Assembly: GCF_035207705.1 (NCBI RefSeq)
Contig: NZ_CP128187.1
Span: 1,054,001 to 1,118,000 of the forward strand
Direction of reading: 5' to 3'
DNA: 64,000 nucleotides
DNA from: Maribacter sp. BPC-D8
Lineage (GTDB): Bacteria; Bacteroidota; Bacteroidia; Flavobacteriales; Flavobacteriaceae
Below are positions 1 through 8,063 of this stretch, piece by piece. The position numbers and the translations under genes were made by a program. A model generated the notes under the pieces. It saw only the letters and a program-made list of their open reading frames with translations, made no database searches and was not told where the DNA came from. Every line of letters starts with the position of its first letter. The first letter of the stretch is position 1.

Positions 1-12
1 AATAAACCACTG

Positions 13-1188
13 ATGGATACATTGTTGCCAATATTAAAAACTTCAGATTACCGTAAAGACGAAAAACTACAGTTCAAAGAGTTCTTATTCAATGATGCTA
101 TAGCACCAGTAGTCGCTTATGGTAAAGATAGCGGTAATGCTATGGTTTATGAAGGTGCAGCCGATGAATCAGATCTGTACGCTAGGTTTCCAGATATTAA
201 AAAAGAAGCCCTTGCGAACCTTAAGGCGATTGATGTACCGTATCAAATTACCGAGGCAGAAGGTACGAATGTGCTGTTTGCCGAAGGTCATGAATATGCC
301 AGTGAAAAGATTTTAGATAAAGCTTATATGATTAAAATTGCGGCTGATTTGAAATGCGATACCCTTATGGTCGGTATTCCTTTTAAAGGTGTATTGATGG
401 CGATCGATTCTAATTCAGACATGCGTTTAAAGCTACCTGTTATTGTAAAGCAGTATTTTGAAAATCCGCAGCAAGATCCTATTTCAGATAAGGTATTTTT
501 GGTTCAAAATGGGGAAGTGGTTGCTATGGGAGGCGAGAAATTACCAGAAAATGAATCTGACGATAATTTTGTCATTTCTGAGAATAAGGCGCAAAACTAT
601 GGTATTGAACTAAAAAGTAAAAATGTAGAAGAACTGGTAGCAGATGTAAATACGTCGTTTAAGCAGGTAATGCTCATGATTTTACAACGTAAATCGTTTG
701 GTGGTGAAATCACTTTTAAATTGAGTAGTGCTATTCCTTTAGATCAAGCGCTAATAAATAAATGTAATTCTATTATTGAGCAGATCGAGAAGAACGAAAT
801 GCTACAAACCATTTCTCAGGCATTGGCATCGAGTAAAGTACAATTTAAGTTTCTGCATGATGGCAATCTAATAGCGCCAACGACAGCATCTAAAATAGCG
901 CAATCGGAGTCTATACAGGAATCTAAACCAGCAGCACCTAAATTAGAGCAGGAAACTAAAAAAGTCATTGCAGATACGAGTGAGAAAATAAAAACGGTTG
1001 CTGATAAGAAACAGAAACTGGGAATTACTAAGAAGTCTAAACCATGGTGGAAATTTTGGGCAAGCGAAGAACAAGACTCTCCAGAAATGATTAAAGCTGC
1101 AGAAGAAAAAGCAAAACTAGACGAGCTAAAATCTAGTACACAGAAAGATTTTGATAAATCGGACCATAATAAGTTTATGCCGAAATAA
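13..1188 (+). CDS. Unknown soluble protein, possibly 5'-truncated by window edge
   Basis: A 391-residue protein I do not recognise. It has no signal peptide or membrane segment. The first 270 residues look like mixed alpha/beta folded sequence, with a hydrophobic stretch around residues 100-130 (DKAYMIKIAADLKCDTLMVG). The last 100 residues are Lys/Glu/Ala-rich and probably extended or coiled, with an aromatic patch KPWWKFWASEE near residue 350. The ATG at 13 is the first in the window, but the four codons before it are also open and carry no clear ribosome binding site, so the true start may lie outside. No neighbour on the same strand helps to assign it. Confidence 0.6.
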   Translation: MDTLLPILKTSDYRKDEKLQFKEFLFNDAIAPVVAYGKDSGNAMVYEGAADESDLYARFPDIKKEALANLKAIDVPYQITEAEGTNVLFAEGHEYASEKILDKAYMIKIAADLKCDTLMVGIPFKGVLMAIDSNSDMRLKLPVIVKQYFENPQQDPISDKVFLVQNGEVVAMGGEKLPENESDDNFVISENKAQNYGIELKSKNVEELVADVNTSFKQVMLMILQRKSFGGEITFKLSSAIPLDQALINKCNSIIEQIEKNEMLQTISQALASSKVQFKFLHDGNLIAPTTASKIAQSESIQESKPAAPKLEQETKKVIADTSEKIKTVADKKQKLGITKKSKPWWKFWASEEQDSPEMIKAAEEKAKLDELKSSTQKDFDKSDHNKFMPK

Positions 1189-1368
1189 CGCGAGTTTTAT
1201 AAATGATCTTAATGAATGAAAGTCTATTTTACATACACGAGCTTTTAGATTATCCTGTGGATGATTTAAAAAGTCGGCGAGGCGATTCATGTGGACTTAT
1301 ATGTTAGAATATCTAAGGTTTCTAATGGGGATGAAATGTGTCCGTGATAGTGGGTTGTCAGAAAGTCT

Positions 1369-1462
1369 ATTTTACATAATATAAATTATAGTACAATTTT
1401 AACACATTCTAGATTATAGGGGAATTCACGTTTGTAAGCTATAATTCTATATTATGTAAAAT
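1369..1462. repeat. Inverted repeat, ~24-bp arms
   Basis: The left arm at 1369-1391 (ATTTTACATAATATAAATTA...) and the right arm at 1439-1462 are reverse complements except for one inserted base. The spacer is about 47 bases. There is no T tract directly after the right arm, so it does not read as a simple terminator. The same ATTTTACATAA word recurs, inverted, near 1563-1573 beside the second inverted repeat, which suggests one repeat family. Confidence 0.6.
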
Positions 1463-1575
1463 ATCCCTCAAGTGTATATATTTGATTAAACCGTAGAACA
1501 GGGTCATCAATCTTTTTAAGCGGTGCCTGCGGCGCATGTTTTCATTTGTACCATAATTAGTCGTTATGTAAAATT

Positions 1576-1665
1576 GCCGCTAGCCAATCGCTCGATTGCT
1601 TTTTTAAAATAAACGCTAAATGGCGTTCATTTTAAAACACAATTTGCCATCGCTTGGCCAACGCC
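1576..1665. repeat. Imperfect large hairpin, ~40-bp arms
   Basis: The arm at 1576-1615 pairs with 1623-1665 in reverse orientation. The innermost 15 bases (TTTTAAAATAAACGC against its complement) differ at one position, and the outer part (GCTAGCCAATCGC against GCGATGGC...) is less exact, with small bulges. The loop is only about 7 bases. The overall look, imperfect arms with conserved GCC/GGC blocks, recalls recombination sites or miniature repeats. I cannot assign it to a named family. Confidence 0.6.
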
Positions 1666-2247
1666 ATTTAAAAGCTAACCTTTTAGATTCTTTCAAAATT
1701 CTCGTATTCGAGGAAATGTGTGCAAGATTATTTTCTACAACATTCTCGACAGCTTGTCGCAACAGCACACGGCAGAAATTTGGAAGATTAATAATCTTTT
1801 GAATTTTGAGCGAGATGTAGCGTTGGACTTTACTGTTACAATAGCCATGTGCACTTGCTAACCATTTAGTAATGATTCATCCTTTTTAAATAATTCTTAT
1901 CTTTTTTTCTTGAAACAAAAGAAACAAAAATTCAAGGCTTCAGAATGCTTTGGAAACAAATCACGGTTCATTCACTATATTTTAGAATACATTGTTACTT
2001 GTTAAGTTTCTTTTATACTTAGTACAATTAATAGTCTTTAGTACTAATCATCTAAAATATGGACGCTCATTTCACCTATTGTTTTAACCAAAACTTGCTA
2101 AGGCCGTTCTTTTTAATCCTAACTTCTATTTAACATAATAGTTTTCTATTTATAATGCTTCTTCTGGAAGCTTTATAAATTGTGGCATAAATTTTTCAAG
2201 AATAGATATATACTCAATAATTAATTCTTTAATTTTTATGCTTTGGT

Positions 2248-3291
2248 TTAAATCTCTAATGAAACATTAGATGTAGGTTTTGCACAACAGATAAATATTT
2301 TACCTTCTGATGCTTCCATAAATGGTTCTGGGTCGTATTCAATTGTACCGCTTAATAACGCAGTTTCGCAAGTAGAACAGGTTCCCATTCTACAACTGTT
2401 TGGGGGTATTAAACCATTAGCTTCAGCCAAATCTAAAAGACTTAAAGTGTCTGCTTTCCAATTTGCAGTTTTATCAGAATTTGTGAATTTTATTTCAAAC
2501 GCATCACTAGAAGAATCAGTAAATACGGGTTTACTTCCAAGAGTTGTTCCTTCGCCAAAGAATTCATATTTAATGTCTTCTGGAGCAACTCCTAAATCTT
2601 CTAAATAATTATACATGGCTTCCATAAAAGGAACAGGACCACATAAAAAATAAGTTGGTTTATCTGTTAATGTTTCTGCCAGTTTATTTTTAGTTACAAA
2701 ACCTGTATAATCACAATCTTTTCCTATGGCTTCATTTTCAACAGGATGCGAATGAAATATATTTAAAGTCAAATTCGCATTAGAAACTTCAATTTCTTTA
2801 AGTTGATTTAAAAAAGGTTGTACATTTTTATTTAAACTAGAATGAATAAAATTCGCCTTTCGGTCTGGTTGATTTTTATTAATATATTCTAAAATACTCA
2901 TCATGGGTGTAATGCCTACACCACCAGATAAAAGCACTACGGGTTTATTAGAGTTTACATCTAAATGAAAATCGCCCATTGGTTCGCTCAGTTCAATTTC
3001 GCTACCTTCTTTAAGAGTATCATGTAAGTGGCGTGATGATTTTCCTAAATCTTCTCGTTTTATGGTAAGTCTATAATATTCTGGATTTGGACTATTAGAA
3101 ACCGTGTAATTACGTGTTATGGTTTCGTTATTATCTAATTCTAATTTTAAGCTTATAAACTGCCCTGGAAAATATGCTTCCAGTTTTTGTTCGTCTTCCA
3201 GTTTTTGTTCGTCTTTCGGTTTTAGATAAAACGATTTAATGGTACAACTTTCCGTAATTATTTTATATATGTAAAATGTTTGAAACATCAT
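2248..3291 (-). CDS. Flavodoxin/ferredoxin-NADP reductase with C-terminal 2Fe-2S domain
   Basis: A 347-residue electron-transfer flavoprotein. Order of domains: an FAD-binding barrel (residues ~10-110, with RNYTVSNSP for flavin binding), a NAD(P)-binding domain (GGVGITPMMS near 130 and YFLCGPVPFM near 215), and a plant-type ferredoxin domain (CRMGTCSTCETALLSG ... C near 295-335) that carries the four cysteines. This is the layout of phthalate-dioxygenase-reductase/vanillate-reductase-like proteins. The gene sits directly downstream of a PNPOx-family fragment, a pair often found together. An in-frame 18-base tandem duplication near the N-terminus is noted separately. The physiological partner is unknown. 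Confidence 0.85.
   Translation of the reverse strand: MMFQTFYIYKIITESCTIKSFYLKPKDEQKLEDEQKLEAYFPGQFISLKLELDNNETITRNYTVSNSPNPEYYRLTIKREDLGKSSRHLHDTLKEGSEIELSEPMGDFHLDVNSNKPVVLLSGGVGITPMMSILEYINKNQPDRKANFIHSSLNKNVQPFLNQLKEIEVSNANLTLNIFHSHPVENEAIGKDCDYTGFVTKNKLAETLTDKPTYFLCGPVPFMEAMYNYLEDLGVAPEDIKYEFFGEGTTLGSKPVFTDSSSDAFEIKFTNSDKTANWKADTLSLLDLAEANGLIPPNSCRMGTCSTCETALLSGTIEYDPEPFMEASEGKIFICCAKPTSNVSLEI
3178..3213. repeat. Perfect 18-bp tandem duplication inside the flavoprotein gene
   Basis: The bases at 3178-3195 are repeated exactly at 3196-3213. Being a multiple of three, the duplication adds six residues (the DEQKLE block appears twice) between the first beta strand and the FAD-binding barrel. 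It looks like a recent replication-slippage event in a surface loop. Confidence 0.85.
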
Positions 3292-3295
3292 TTTT

Positions 3296-3679
3296 CTATG
3301 GATTAAATGGTGAAGAGCCTGTGAATTCCCAATCTACATTATGTTGATTTTCTGTTAAAACCCATTCTTTAATTTTAAACGTCCAGAAACGTCCGGTATC
3401 TGTCGTTTTCTTTAAATCTTCTGTTGAGTTTTGGTCATGAATAATTGTAACTTCTCCTGTAAGTTGAAGTGTCTTCTTATTTTCAAAATCAACAAATAAT
3501 AATCCTGCATTCGAATTTTGAATAAAATTACCTAACGTATTATACAAACTATTACCAACATAATCAGGAATTCTTAGGGTGTTATCCTCTAAAATTTCAA
3601 CAAATCCAGGATTACCACCTCTGTGTGATGCGTCAAGTTTGCCGTCATTACCTTGACTACCTGGAGTAACTAGTAAATT
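3296..3679 (-). pseudogene. Truncated PNPOx-family flavin-binding protein (C-terminal remnant)
   Basis: The frame reads through from the IS end to a stop at 3296 and matches the C-terminal third of the intact PNPOx-family protein at 21166-22098. Shared blocks include ASHRGGNPGFVEIL against ASHRGGDPGFIEIL, and TGRFWTF, ending in SPFNP against SPFNI. The roughly 190 N-terminal residues are absent, and no matching piece appears on the far side of the IS. No ATG remains; an internal TTG could only start an 83-residue peptide. The gene was presumably cotranscribed with the downstream reductase, so the insertion may also have altered that gene's promoter. Confidence 0.85.
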
Positions 3680-3692
3680 TGCGACTATTTTT

Positions 3693-4544
3693 TTAAGCGA
3701 CTATTTTAATAATTCCTCTCAATTTTATTTCCATTTCTATAGGTGAGAGATATCCTAAGCTAGGATGTAATCTTTCCGTATTATACCAATGAATATAGTC
3801 TTGAATAGACGCGTTTAATTGATTATATGATGTAAACCTAAATCGGTATAGCCATTCGTATTTGATTGTTTTAAAAAAACTTTCAGCTACAGCATTATCC
3901 CAACAGTTGCCCTTCCTACTCATACTTTGATTTATTTTGAGGTTAAAATTACAGATGTTTGTTATTTTGTTTGATGCATACTGTACACCTCTATCTGAGT
4001 GAAAAATAAACTCATTGCTAATATTTCTTGTTTTTTTAGCGTTAGTCCAAGCTTTCATTACTGTATTTTGTGTTGTCATATCTTCACTTAAAGACCAGCC
4101 AACAACCTTTCTGTCAGCAAGATCTATAATTGTTGTTAAATAGTTCCAATCCTCATTAACACGAATATAAGTGATATCAGATACCCATTTCTCTCCTAAT
4201 TTAATACTATGGAAATCTCTATTTAATTTATTCTCAGCAATTAAATATGGATGATTTGAGTCTGTTGTAACCACAAATTTTCTTTTTAATACACTTCTCA
4301 GTCCTAGCTCTTTCATCAGTAATCCGATATAAGAACGTGCGTAAATCAAACCTTCTCTTTCCAGTTTTTTTTGGATTCTATAGCTACCATAAATCTCTCT
4401 ACTTTGCTCAAAAATAACTTTAATCCTTTCTTTAAGATGCATTCTTGGCGTTTTAAGAAACAGCACGCCTTTGGTTTTAAACCAATGATAATAGGCATTT
4501 TTACTAACTTTCAAAGATTTACACATCTTTTCAACTGGATACAT
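3693..4544 (-). CDS. IS150-type transposase OrfB (DDE integrase core)
   Basis: The catalytic half of the IS3-family transposase. The rve integrase core shows the DDE triad in its usual settings: WVSDITYI (first D), FHSDRGVQY (second D), and GNCWDNAVAESFFKTIK (E). It ends with the typical YIHWYNTERLHPSLGYLSP segment. A separate start at 4544 is possible, but the frame is open upstream and joins OrfA by a -1 shift to read ...GGEHLFQERLIRYQF..., the normal beginning of this domain. The active form is therefore expected to be an OrfAB fusion. Confidence 0.92.
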   Translation of the reverse strand: MYPVEKMCKSLKVSKNAYYHWFKTKGVLFLKTPRMHLKERIKVIFEQSREIYGSYRIQKKLEREGLIYARSYIGLLMKELGLRSVLKRKFVVTTDSNHPYLIAENKLNRDFHSIKLGEKWVSDITYIRVNEDWNYLTTIIDLADRKVVGWSLSEDMTTQNTVMKAWTNAKKTRNISNEFIFHSDRGVQYASNKITNICNFNLKINQSMSRKGNCWDNAVAESFFKTIKYEWLYRFRFTSYNQLNASIQDYIHWYNTERLHPSLGYLSPIEMEIKLRGIIKIVA

Positions 4545-4573
4545 ATCAACATTTTCTAAAATGAATTGATATC

Positions 4574-4855
4574 TTATAAGTCGCTCTTGGAAAAGATGCT
4601 CACCGCCTTTTTTAAGATGTCACGTTCCATCGTTACATTTCTTAATTCCTTTTTTAATGCTTTGAGTTCTTGAGCTTCAATAGATAGTTCCTTCTTTTTT
4701 GAGAAATCCCCAGATTTCAACTTGTATTCCCGTTTCCAGCGGCCAACCATACTAAGGCTTAAGTCATAGTCTTCACTAACTTGTTTTGTCTTAATACCTG
4801 AATTTAATAGTTCTACTATCATAACTTTAAATTCATTGTCATACTTTTTTACCAT
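4574..4855 (-). CDS. IS150-type transposase OrfA (helix-turn-helix)
   Basis: A 93-residue DNA-binding half of the transposase. The start YDNEFKVMIVELLNSGIKTKQVSEDYDLSLSMVGRWKREY is the helix-turn-helix of the IS3/IS911 family. It is followed by a leucine-zipper-like stretch (ELKALKKELRNVTMERDILKKA) used for multimerisation. It recognises the element's ends. Its last codons contain the slippery run used to enter OrfB. Confidence 0.92.
   Translation of the reverse strand: MVKKYDNEFKVMIVELLNSGIKTKQVSEDYDLSLSMVGRWKREYKLKSGDFSKKKELSIEAQELKALKKELRNVTMERDILKKAVSIFSKSDL
4607..4613 (-). other. Programmed -1 frameshift site (A6G)
   Basis: On the minus strand OrfA reads TTA AAA AAG GCG near its end. 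The AAAAAAG heptamer is the standard IS3-family slippery sequence, and slipping back one base yields an uninterrupted OrfAB fusion. This is seen directly in the sequence; the efficiency is unknown. Confidence 0.8.
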
Positions 4856-4896
4856 AAGTCTAATATAAAGTTTATAACCTCATAAAAATCGTCACA

Positions 4897-5339
4897 TTAA
4901 AGGTAGACACTCGAACATTGGCATAAAAACACTTCCTGATTTTTGTTAAAGATTCTATCTATAGAAGAAAGATAGCTATAATATCTCCTTACTCCAATGT
5001 GCTCATTTACTTCTTTCAAATAATTATGATCACTAATTGTTATTTTAAAACCTAATTTTACTACACTTACCAATACCAAAAAAACTAATGTTTATAATTT
5101 TTAAAAATTTGGTTGATCAATAGTCTACCAAATAATTGAAGGTTTATATATATAAAATATGAACACCTTATTCACCTATTTTTTCATCAAAATTTTCTGT
5201 GATATTTTCTAAAAAAGAATAAAATAGTAGTTTTAACCATTTTGGGCGACTCAATTAAAAATCATAAAATTTAGTTAAATGGATAAATATCTAATAGTAT
5301 TTACTACATTTGTAACGTTCGTTCTATTATAATTAAACT
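4897..5339. other. Intergenic stretch between IS and tetR
   Basis: No recognisable gene. A 60-codon minus-strand frame (4897-5079) ends exactly at the IS border and contains NEHIGVRRYYSYLSSIDRIFNKN, which could be the remnant of a helical protein, but I cannot identify it. The final 40 bases hold the tetR promoter and operator. Confidence 0.4.
5305..5325 (+). promoter_or_regulatory. tetR promoter -7 box with overlapping operator
   Basis: TACATTTG at 5305-5312 fits the Bacteroidota -7 consensus TAnnTTTG. Immediately after it, AACG-TT-CGTT at 5314-5323 is an inverted repeat that shares twelve bases (AACGTTCGTTCT) with the perfect palindrome downstream of tetR. Placement over the expected transcription start suggests autorepression. 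No clear -33 TTG was found. Confidence 0.6.
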
Positions 5340-5921
5340 ATGCCTAAAGAAAAAACATACGATAAAGCTCAAGTGGTAGATACTGTTATTAATCTATTTC
5401 AAAAGAAAGGATATAATGGTACTTCTATGCAAGATATTGTAGAAACCACTAAACTAGGTAGATCAAGTATTTACAATTCTTTTGACTCTAAACAAGGTTT
5501 ATTTGAAGAAGTTCTTAAATCTTATGGTGCCAGATATAATAAATTGATAACAAAAGCAATTGACTGTTCATCAAACGCTTTTGAAGCTATCCATAATATT
5601 TTTGGTGTTCATATTAATGTTATTGTAAACGATAAAACACATAGCGGATGTTTGTGGGTTAACACCAAAGCAGAATTATGGAATACAGATAAATATATGA
5701 CAGAAGTATTAAAAAAAAGTCAAAAAGATTTTCTTAATCTCTTTGTTAACCTTGTCGAATTAGGACAAAAAGAGAAAACTATTAACTCAAATAGTAACGC
5801 AGAAAGCTATGCCTTATATTTAATAACTGCTATTCATGGTTTGAGATTAACTGGGAAGTCTCATCAAAACAGAAAAGAATTAGAAGAATTAACTAGTCTC
5901 TCATTAAAATGTTTGGAATAA
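5340..5921 (+). CDS. TetR/AcrR-family transcriptional regulator
   Basis: A 193-residue repressor-type regulator. The N-terminal helix-turn-helix (GYNGTSMQDIVETTKLGRSSIYNSFDSKQGLFEEVL, residues ~25-58) is a textbook TetR domain. The rest is an all-helical ligand-binding domain with a cysteine in HSGCLWVN, a spot where related regulators of the TetR_C_16/AcrR type also carry a CL motif. It lies directly upstream of a collinear block of SnoaL, Old Yellow Enzyme, Yellow-type and DoxX genes, with a matching palindrome at 5956-5979. I infer that it represses itself and that block until a small molecule, perhaps an electrophile, binds. Confidence 0.88.
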   Translation: MPKEKTYDKAQVVDTVINLFQKKGYNGTSMQDIVETTKLGRSSIYNSFDSKQGLFEEVLKSYGARYNKLITKAIDCSSNAFEAIHNIFGVHINVIVNDKTHSGCLWVNTKAELWNTDKYMTEVLKKSQKDFLNLFVNLVELGQKEKTINSNSNAESYALYLITAIHGLRLTGKSHQNRKELEELTSLSLKCLE

Positions 5922-5955
5922 AACAAATGTTTATTTCCTTCATTTTTTTTACCCA

Positions 5956-5979
5956 ATAAAAGAACGTTCGTTCTTTTAT
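5956..5979. promoter_or_regulatory. Perfect palindromic operator (11-bp arms)
   Basis: ATAAAAGAACG, spacer TT, CGTTCTTTTAT: a perfect inverted repeat located 55 bases before the first SnoaL-like gene. Its core is identical to the repeat over the tetR promoter. This is the best candidate binding site for the adjacent TetR protein. A role in terminating tetR is less likely because no U tract follows. Confidence 0.7.
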
Positions 5980-6033
5980 GTTAATCTAAGAATATATACA
6001 GTTAACATCAATAATAAATTAAATAAGGTAATT

Positions 6034-6978
6034 ATGAATACAATAAAAAACAATTTAAGAAAACTACTCGCTATAATAACAATTATGTTAATCGCTATTA
6101 GTTGTGGCACAAAAATTACTAAAAACACAAAAAATGTTGGTAAGCAAGCTCATAATATAGAGGCCGGACAAGTAATTAACTACGCCCCTGCTACAACTCC
6201 AAAAGAGGTTGCTAAAAACCTTGAAACGTATTTAAACACTAAAGATATAAAAGGTGTACTCTCTTTATATAACGAAGAGTCCGTTTTTGTGAATCAACCT
6301 GAAGGTATACCTCTAATTGGTCTTGATGCTATTCGCAATGGTTTTCAAAGTGTCTTAGATATGGGCGGACAGAGCGATATTCAAGTGCGTAATGTGATAC
6401 AAAGCGGTAATCTAGCATTATTAATAGTTGATTGGGTTACTACAGGAATTGATGCTAAGGGTAAGGCGTTTGAGTTTAAAGCAACAGCAACAGATGTTGT
6501 ACAACAAAACGAAGCTGGGCACTGGCTTTATAAAATTGATAATGCATTTGGTGTTGCTCATGCAGATAGCCCAATAGATCAAAAGAGTCTAGCTAAGAAA
6601 GTACAAAACATAGACATTGCAGCAAAACTTGAATTATATATGAATACCAAGAATATGAATGGCATTCTATCACTCTATAATGAGGAGTCTGTTTTCGTAA
6701 ATAAACCTGAAGGTGAACCAAAGGCGGGTCTTGAATCTATTCGTGAAGGTTTTCAGGGGTACCTTAATTTGGGGGGGCAGAGCGACATTAAAGTTCGTAA
6801 TCTGATACAAAGCGGAAACGTTGCGCTAGTGATTGTTGATTGGACATTTAAAGGAACCGATTCAGAGGGTAATGCATTTAAATTCGGGGCAACAGCAACC
6901 GATGTATTAAAACGAAACGAAGCTGGCATCTGGCAGTATAGAATTGATAATGCTTTTGGTGTTAAACGTGCAAACTAA
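6034..6978 (+). CDS. Lipoprotein with two SnoaL/NTF2-like domains
   Basis: 314 residues. The leader MNTIKNNLRKLLAIITIMLIAISCG ends in a lipobox cysteine (residue 25), so the protein should be membrane-anchored in the periplasm or on the surface. Two homologous domains follow (about 55-180 and 195-314), each with the pattern YLNTKDIKGVLSLYNEESVF, GLxxIRxGFQ, GGQSDIxVRNxIQSGN and YxIDNAFGV. This is the SnoaL-like/DUF4440 branch of the NTF2 fold, cone-shaped pockets that bind or isomerise small hydrophobic molecules. The function is unknown. It is the first gene of the putative TetR-controlled block. Confidence 0.8.
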   Translation: MNTIKNNLRKLLAIITIMLIAISCGTKITKNTKNVGKQAHNIEAGQVINYAPATTPKEVAKNLETYLNTKDIKGVLSLYNEESVFVNQPEGIPLIGLDAIRNGFQSVLDMGGQSDIQVRNVIQSGNLALLIVDWVTTGIDAKGKAFEFKATATDVVQQNEAGHWLYKIDNAFGVAHADSPIDQKSLAKKVQNIDIAAKLELYMNTKNMNGILSLYNEESVFVNKPEGEPKAGLESIREGFQGYLNLGGQSDIKVRNLIQSGNVALVIVDWTFKGTDSEGNAFKFGATATDVLKRNEAGIWQYRIDNAFGVKRAN

Positions 6979-7057
6979 TAATAAGTGAATTTAGGATAAC
7001 GACACCTGTTTTATTATAAGTTGGTTATCAATATTGATATTAAAAAATAAAATGATT

Positions 7058-7978
7058 ATGAATACATTAAAAAATAATATAGTAAGACTGTTAACTATTA
7101 TGACAATTATGCTGGTAGTTATTAGTTGTGATGACAACGATAATGGGAACAATTCAGAGGACATAAATGATTTTGCTACTACACCTGAAGAGGTTGTTGA
7201 AAAACTTGAAATGTATATAAACGCACAGAATATGAACGGTGTCCTGTCCCTTTATAACGGGGCAGCGGTTTTTGTTGACCAACCTGAGGGTGCACCTAAA
7301 GTTGGTTTTAGCGCTATTCGTGAGGGATATCAAGGTTTTTTCGATTTAGGAGGACAAAGCGATATTCAAATACGCAATGTAATACAAAGCGGTAACCTTG
7401 CACTAGTGATCGTTGATTGGACCTTTTCAGGAATCGATTCAGACGGCAATTCATTTGAATTTGGAGCAACGGGAACCGACGTGTTGCAACAGGATGAAGG
7501 TGGCAACTACTGGCTTTATAGTATTGACAACGCGTTTGGTGTTGCTCGTCCAGATAGCAATACTGGTTTTACACAAGCTGAAAACTCAGCCGCTTCAACT
7601 GCTGAACTAGAGGTACTTGTTGAAAATCTTGAAATGTATATAAATACCCGAAATATGGACGGTATTCTTTCTCTCTATAATGAAGAGGCGGTTTTCGTTG
7701 ATCAACCAGAAGGTGAACCTAAAGTTGGTTTTGATGCTATTCGTGAAGGGTACCAAGGTTTCTTTGATTTAGGAGGACAAAGTGATATTCAAGTTAGAAA
7801 TGTGATACAAAGCGGTAACATTGCACTAGTAATAGTTGATTGGACTTATACAGGAATTGATTCAGATGGTAATTCATTCGAATTTGGAGCAACAGGAACT
7901 GATGTCTTACAACAAGGAGAGGACGGTAATTGGCTGTATAGAATTGATAACGCCTTTGGTATTGCTCGTGCAAACTAA
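7058..7978 (+). CDS. Paralogous lipoprotein with two SnoaL/NTF2-like domains
   Basis: 306 residues from the ATG at 7058, chosen because it aligns with the start of its upstream paralogue (MNTLKNN against MNTIKNN); the frame is also open from 7034. The lipobox is VVISCDD, followed by an acidic Asn/Asp-rich spacer. The two domains (~30-165 and ~180-306) are more alike to each other than usual for such repeats, sharing IREGYQGFFDLGGQSDIQ and SDGNSFEFGATGTDVLQQ. With the previous gene this makes four copies of one domain in 2 kb, indicating successive domain and gene duplication. Confidence 0.8.
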   Translation: MNTLKNNIVRLLTIMTIMLVVISCDDNDNGNNSEDINDFATTPEEVVEKLEMYINAQNMNGVLSLYNGAAVFVDQPEGAPKVGFSAIREGYQGFFDLGGQSDIQIRNVIQSGNLALVIVDWTFSGIDSDGNSFEFGATGTDVLQQDEGGNYWLYSIDNAFGVARPDSNTGFTQAENSAASTAELEVLVENLEMYINTRNMDGILSLYNEEAVFVDQPEGEPKVGFDAIREGYQGFFDLGGQSDIQVRNVIQSGNIALVIVDWTYTGIDSDGNSFEFGATGTDVLQQGEDGNWLYRIDNAFGIARAN

Positions 7979-8010
7979 TAAAAGAATCTATTTTTTTTGA
8001 GTAATAAAAT

Positions 8011-8044
8011 AACGCTCATTACAAGAGAAAAGTTAACGTTCACT
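8011..8044. promoter_or_regulatory. Two degenerate operator-like half-palindromes upstream of OYE
   Basis: AACGCTCATT (8011-8020) and AACGTTCACT (8035-8044) resemble the AACGTTCGTT core of the tetR-linked operators, spaced 24 bases apart and 20 bases before the first Old Yellow Enzyme gene. The match is partial, so this is a candidate secondary site for the TetR protein. Confidence 0.4.
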
Positions 8045-8063
8045 AAAATAAAGATAATTAATT

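Larger units (their letters stand above)
1189..2247. other. 1.06 kb gene-free stretch with inverted repeats
   Basis: No convincing coding sequence. A 60-codon plus-strand frame at 1620-1802 starts inside a hairpin and its translation looks like a read-through of repeat DNA, so I do not call it. The stretch holds two inverted repeats (listed separately), a short direct repeat of AGTCTATTTTACAT at 1222 and 1364, and around 1900-1945 an A-rich run that resembles dispersed intergenic sequence. It probably represents remnants of repeat elements between gene 1 and the flavoprotein gene. Confidence 0.5.
3680..4896 (-). mobile_element. IS3-family (IS150-like) insertion sequence, 1217 bp
   Basis: It carries two overlapping-phase transposase frames and ends that match as imperfect inverted repeats: TGCGACTATTTTTTTAAG at 3680 against TGTGACGATTTTTATGAG read inward from 4896 (14 of 18 identical, both starting TG). 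Flanking bases (AATT left, TTAA right) do not form the 3-5 bp duplication this family normally makes, which suggests a deletion next to the element after insertion. It truncates the PNPOx-family gene. Both transposase frames look intact. Confidence 0.85.

Noticed and set aside
1620..1802. A 60-codon plus-strand reading frame in the first intergenic stretch.
   Set aside because: It begins inside the loop/arm of a large hairpin, has no ribosome binding site, and its translation has no domain character; it is better explained as repeat DNA.
2057..2085. GGACGCTCATTTCACCTATT resembles the operator-like AACGCTCATT at 8011 and a stretch near 5157.
   Set aside because: The match is short and it lies downstream, not upstream, of the nearest gene; chance or weak repeat similarity is enough.
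4897..5079. A 60-codon minus-strand frame ending at the IS border, thought at first to be the missing N-terminus of the PNPOx-family gene.
   Set aside because: Its translation shows no similarity to the N-terminus of the intact homologue at 21166, so it is not the lost piece. I cannot name it.
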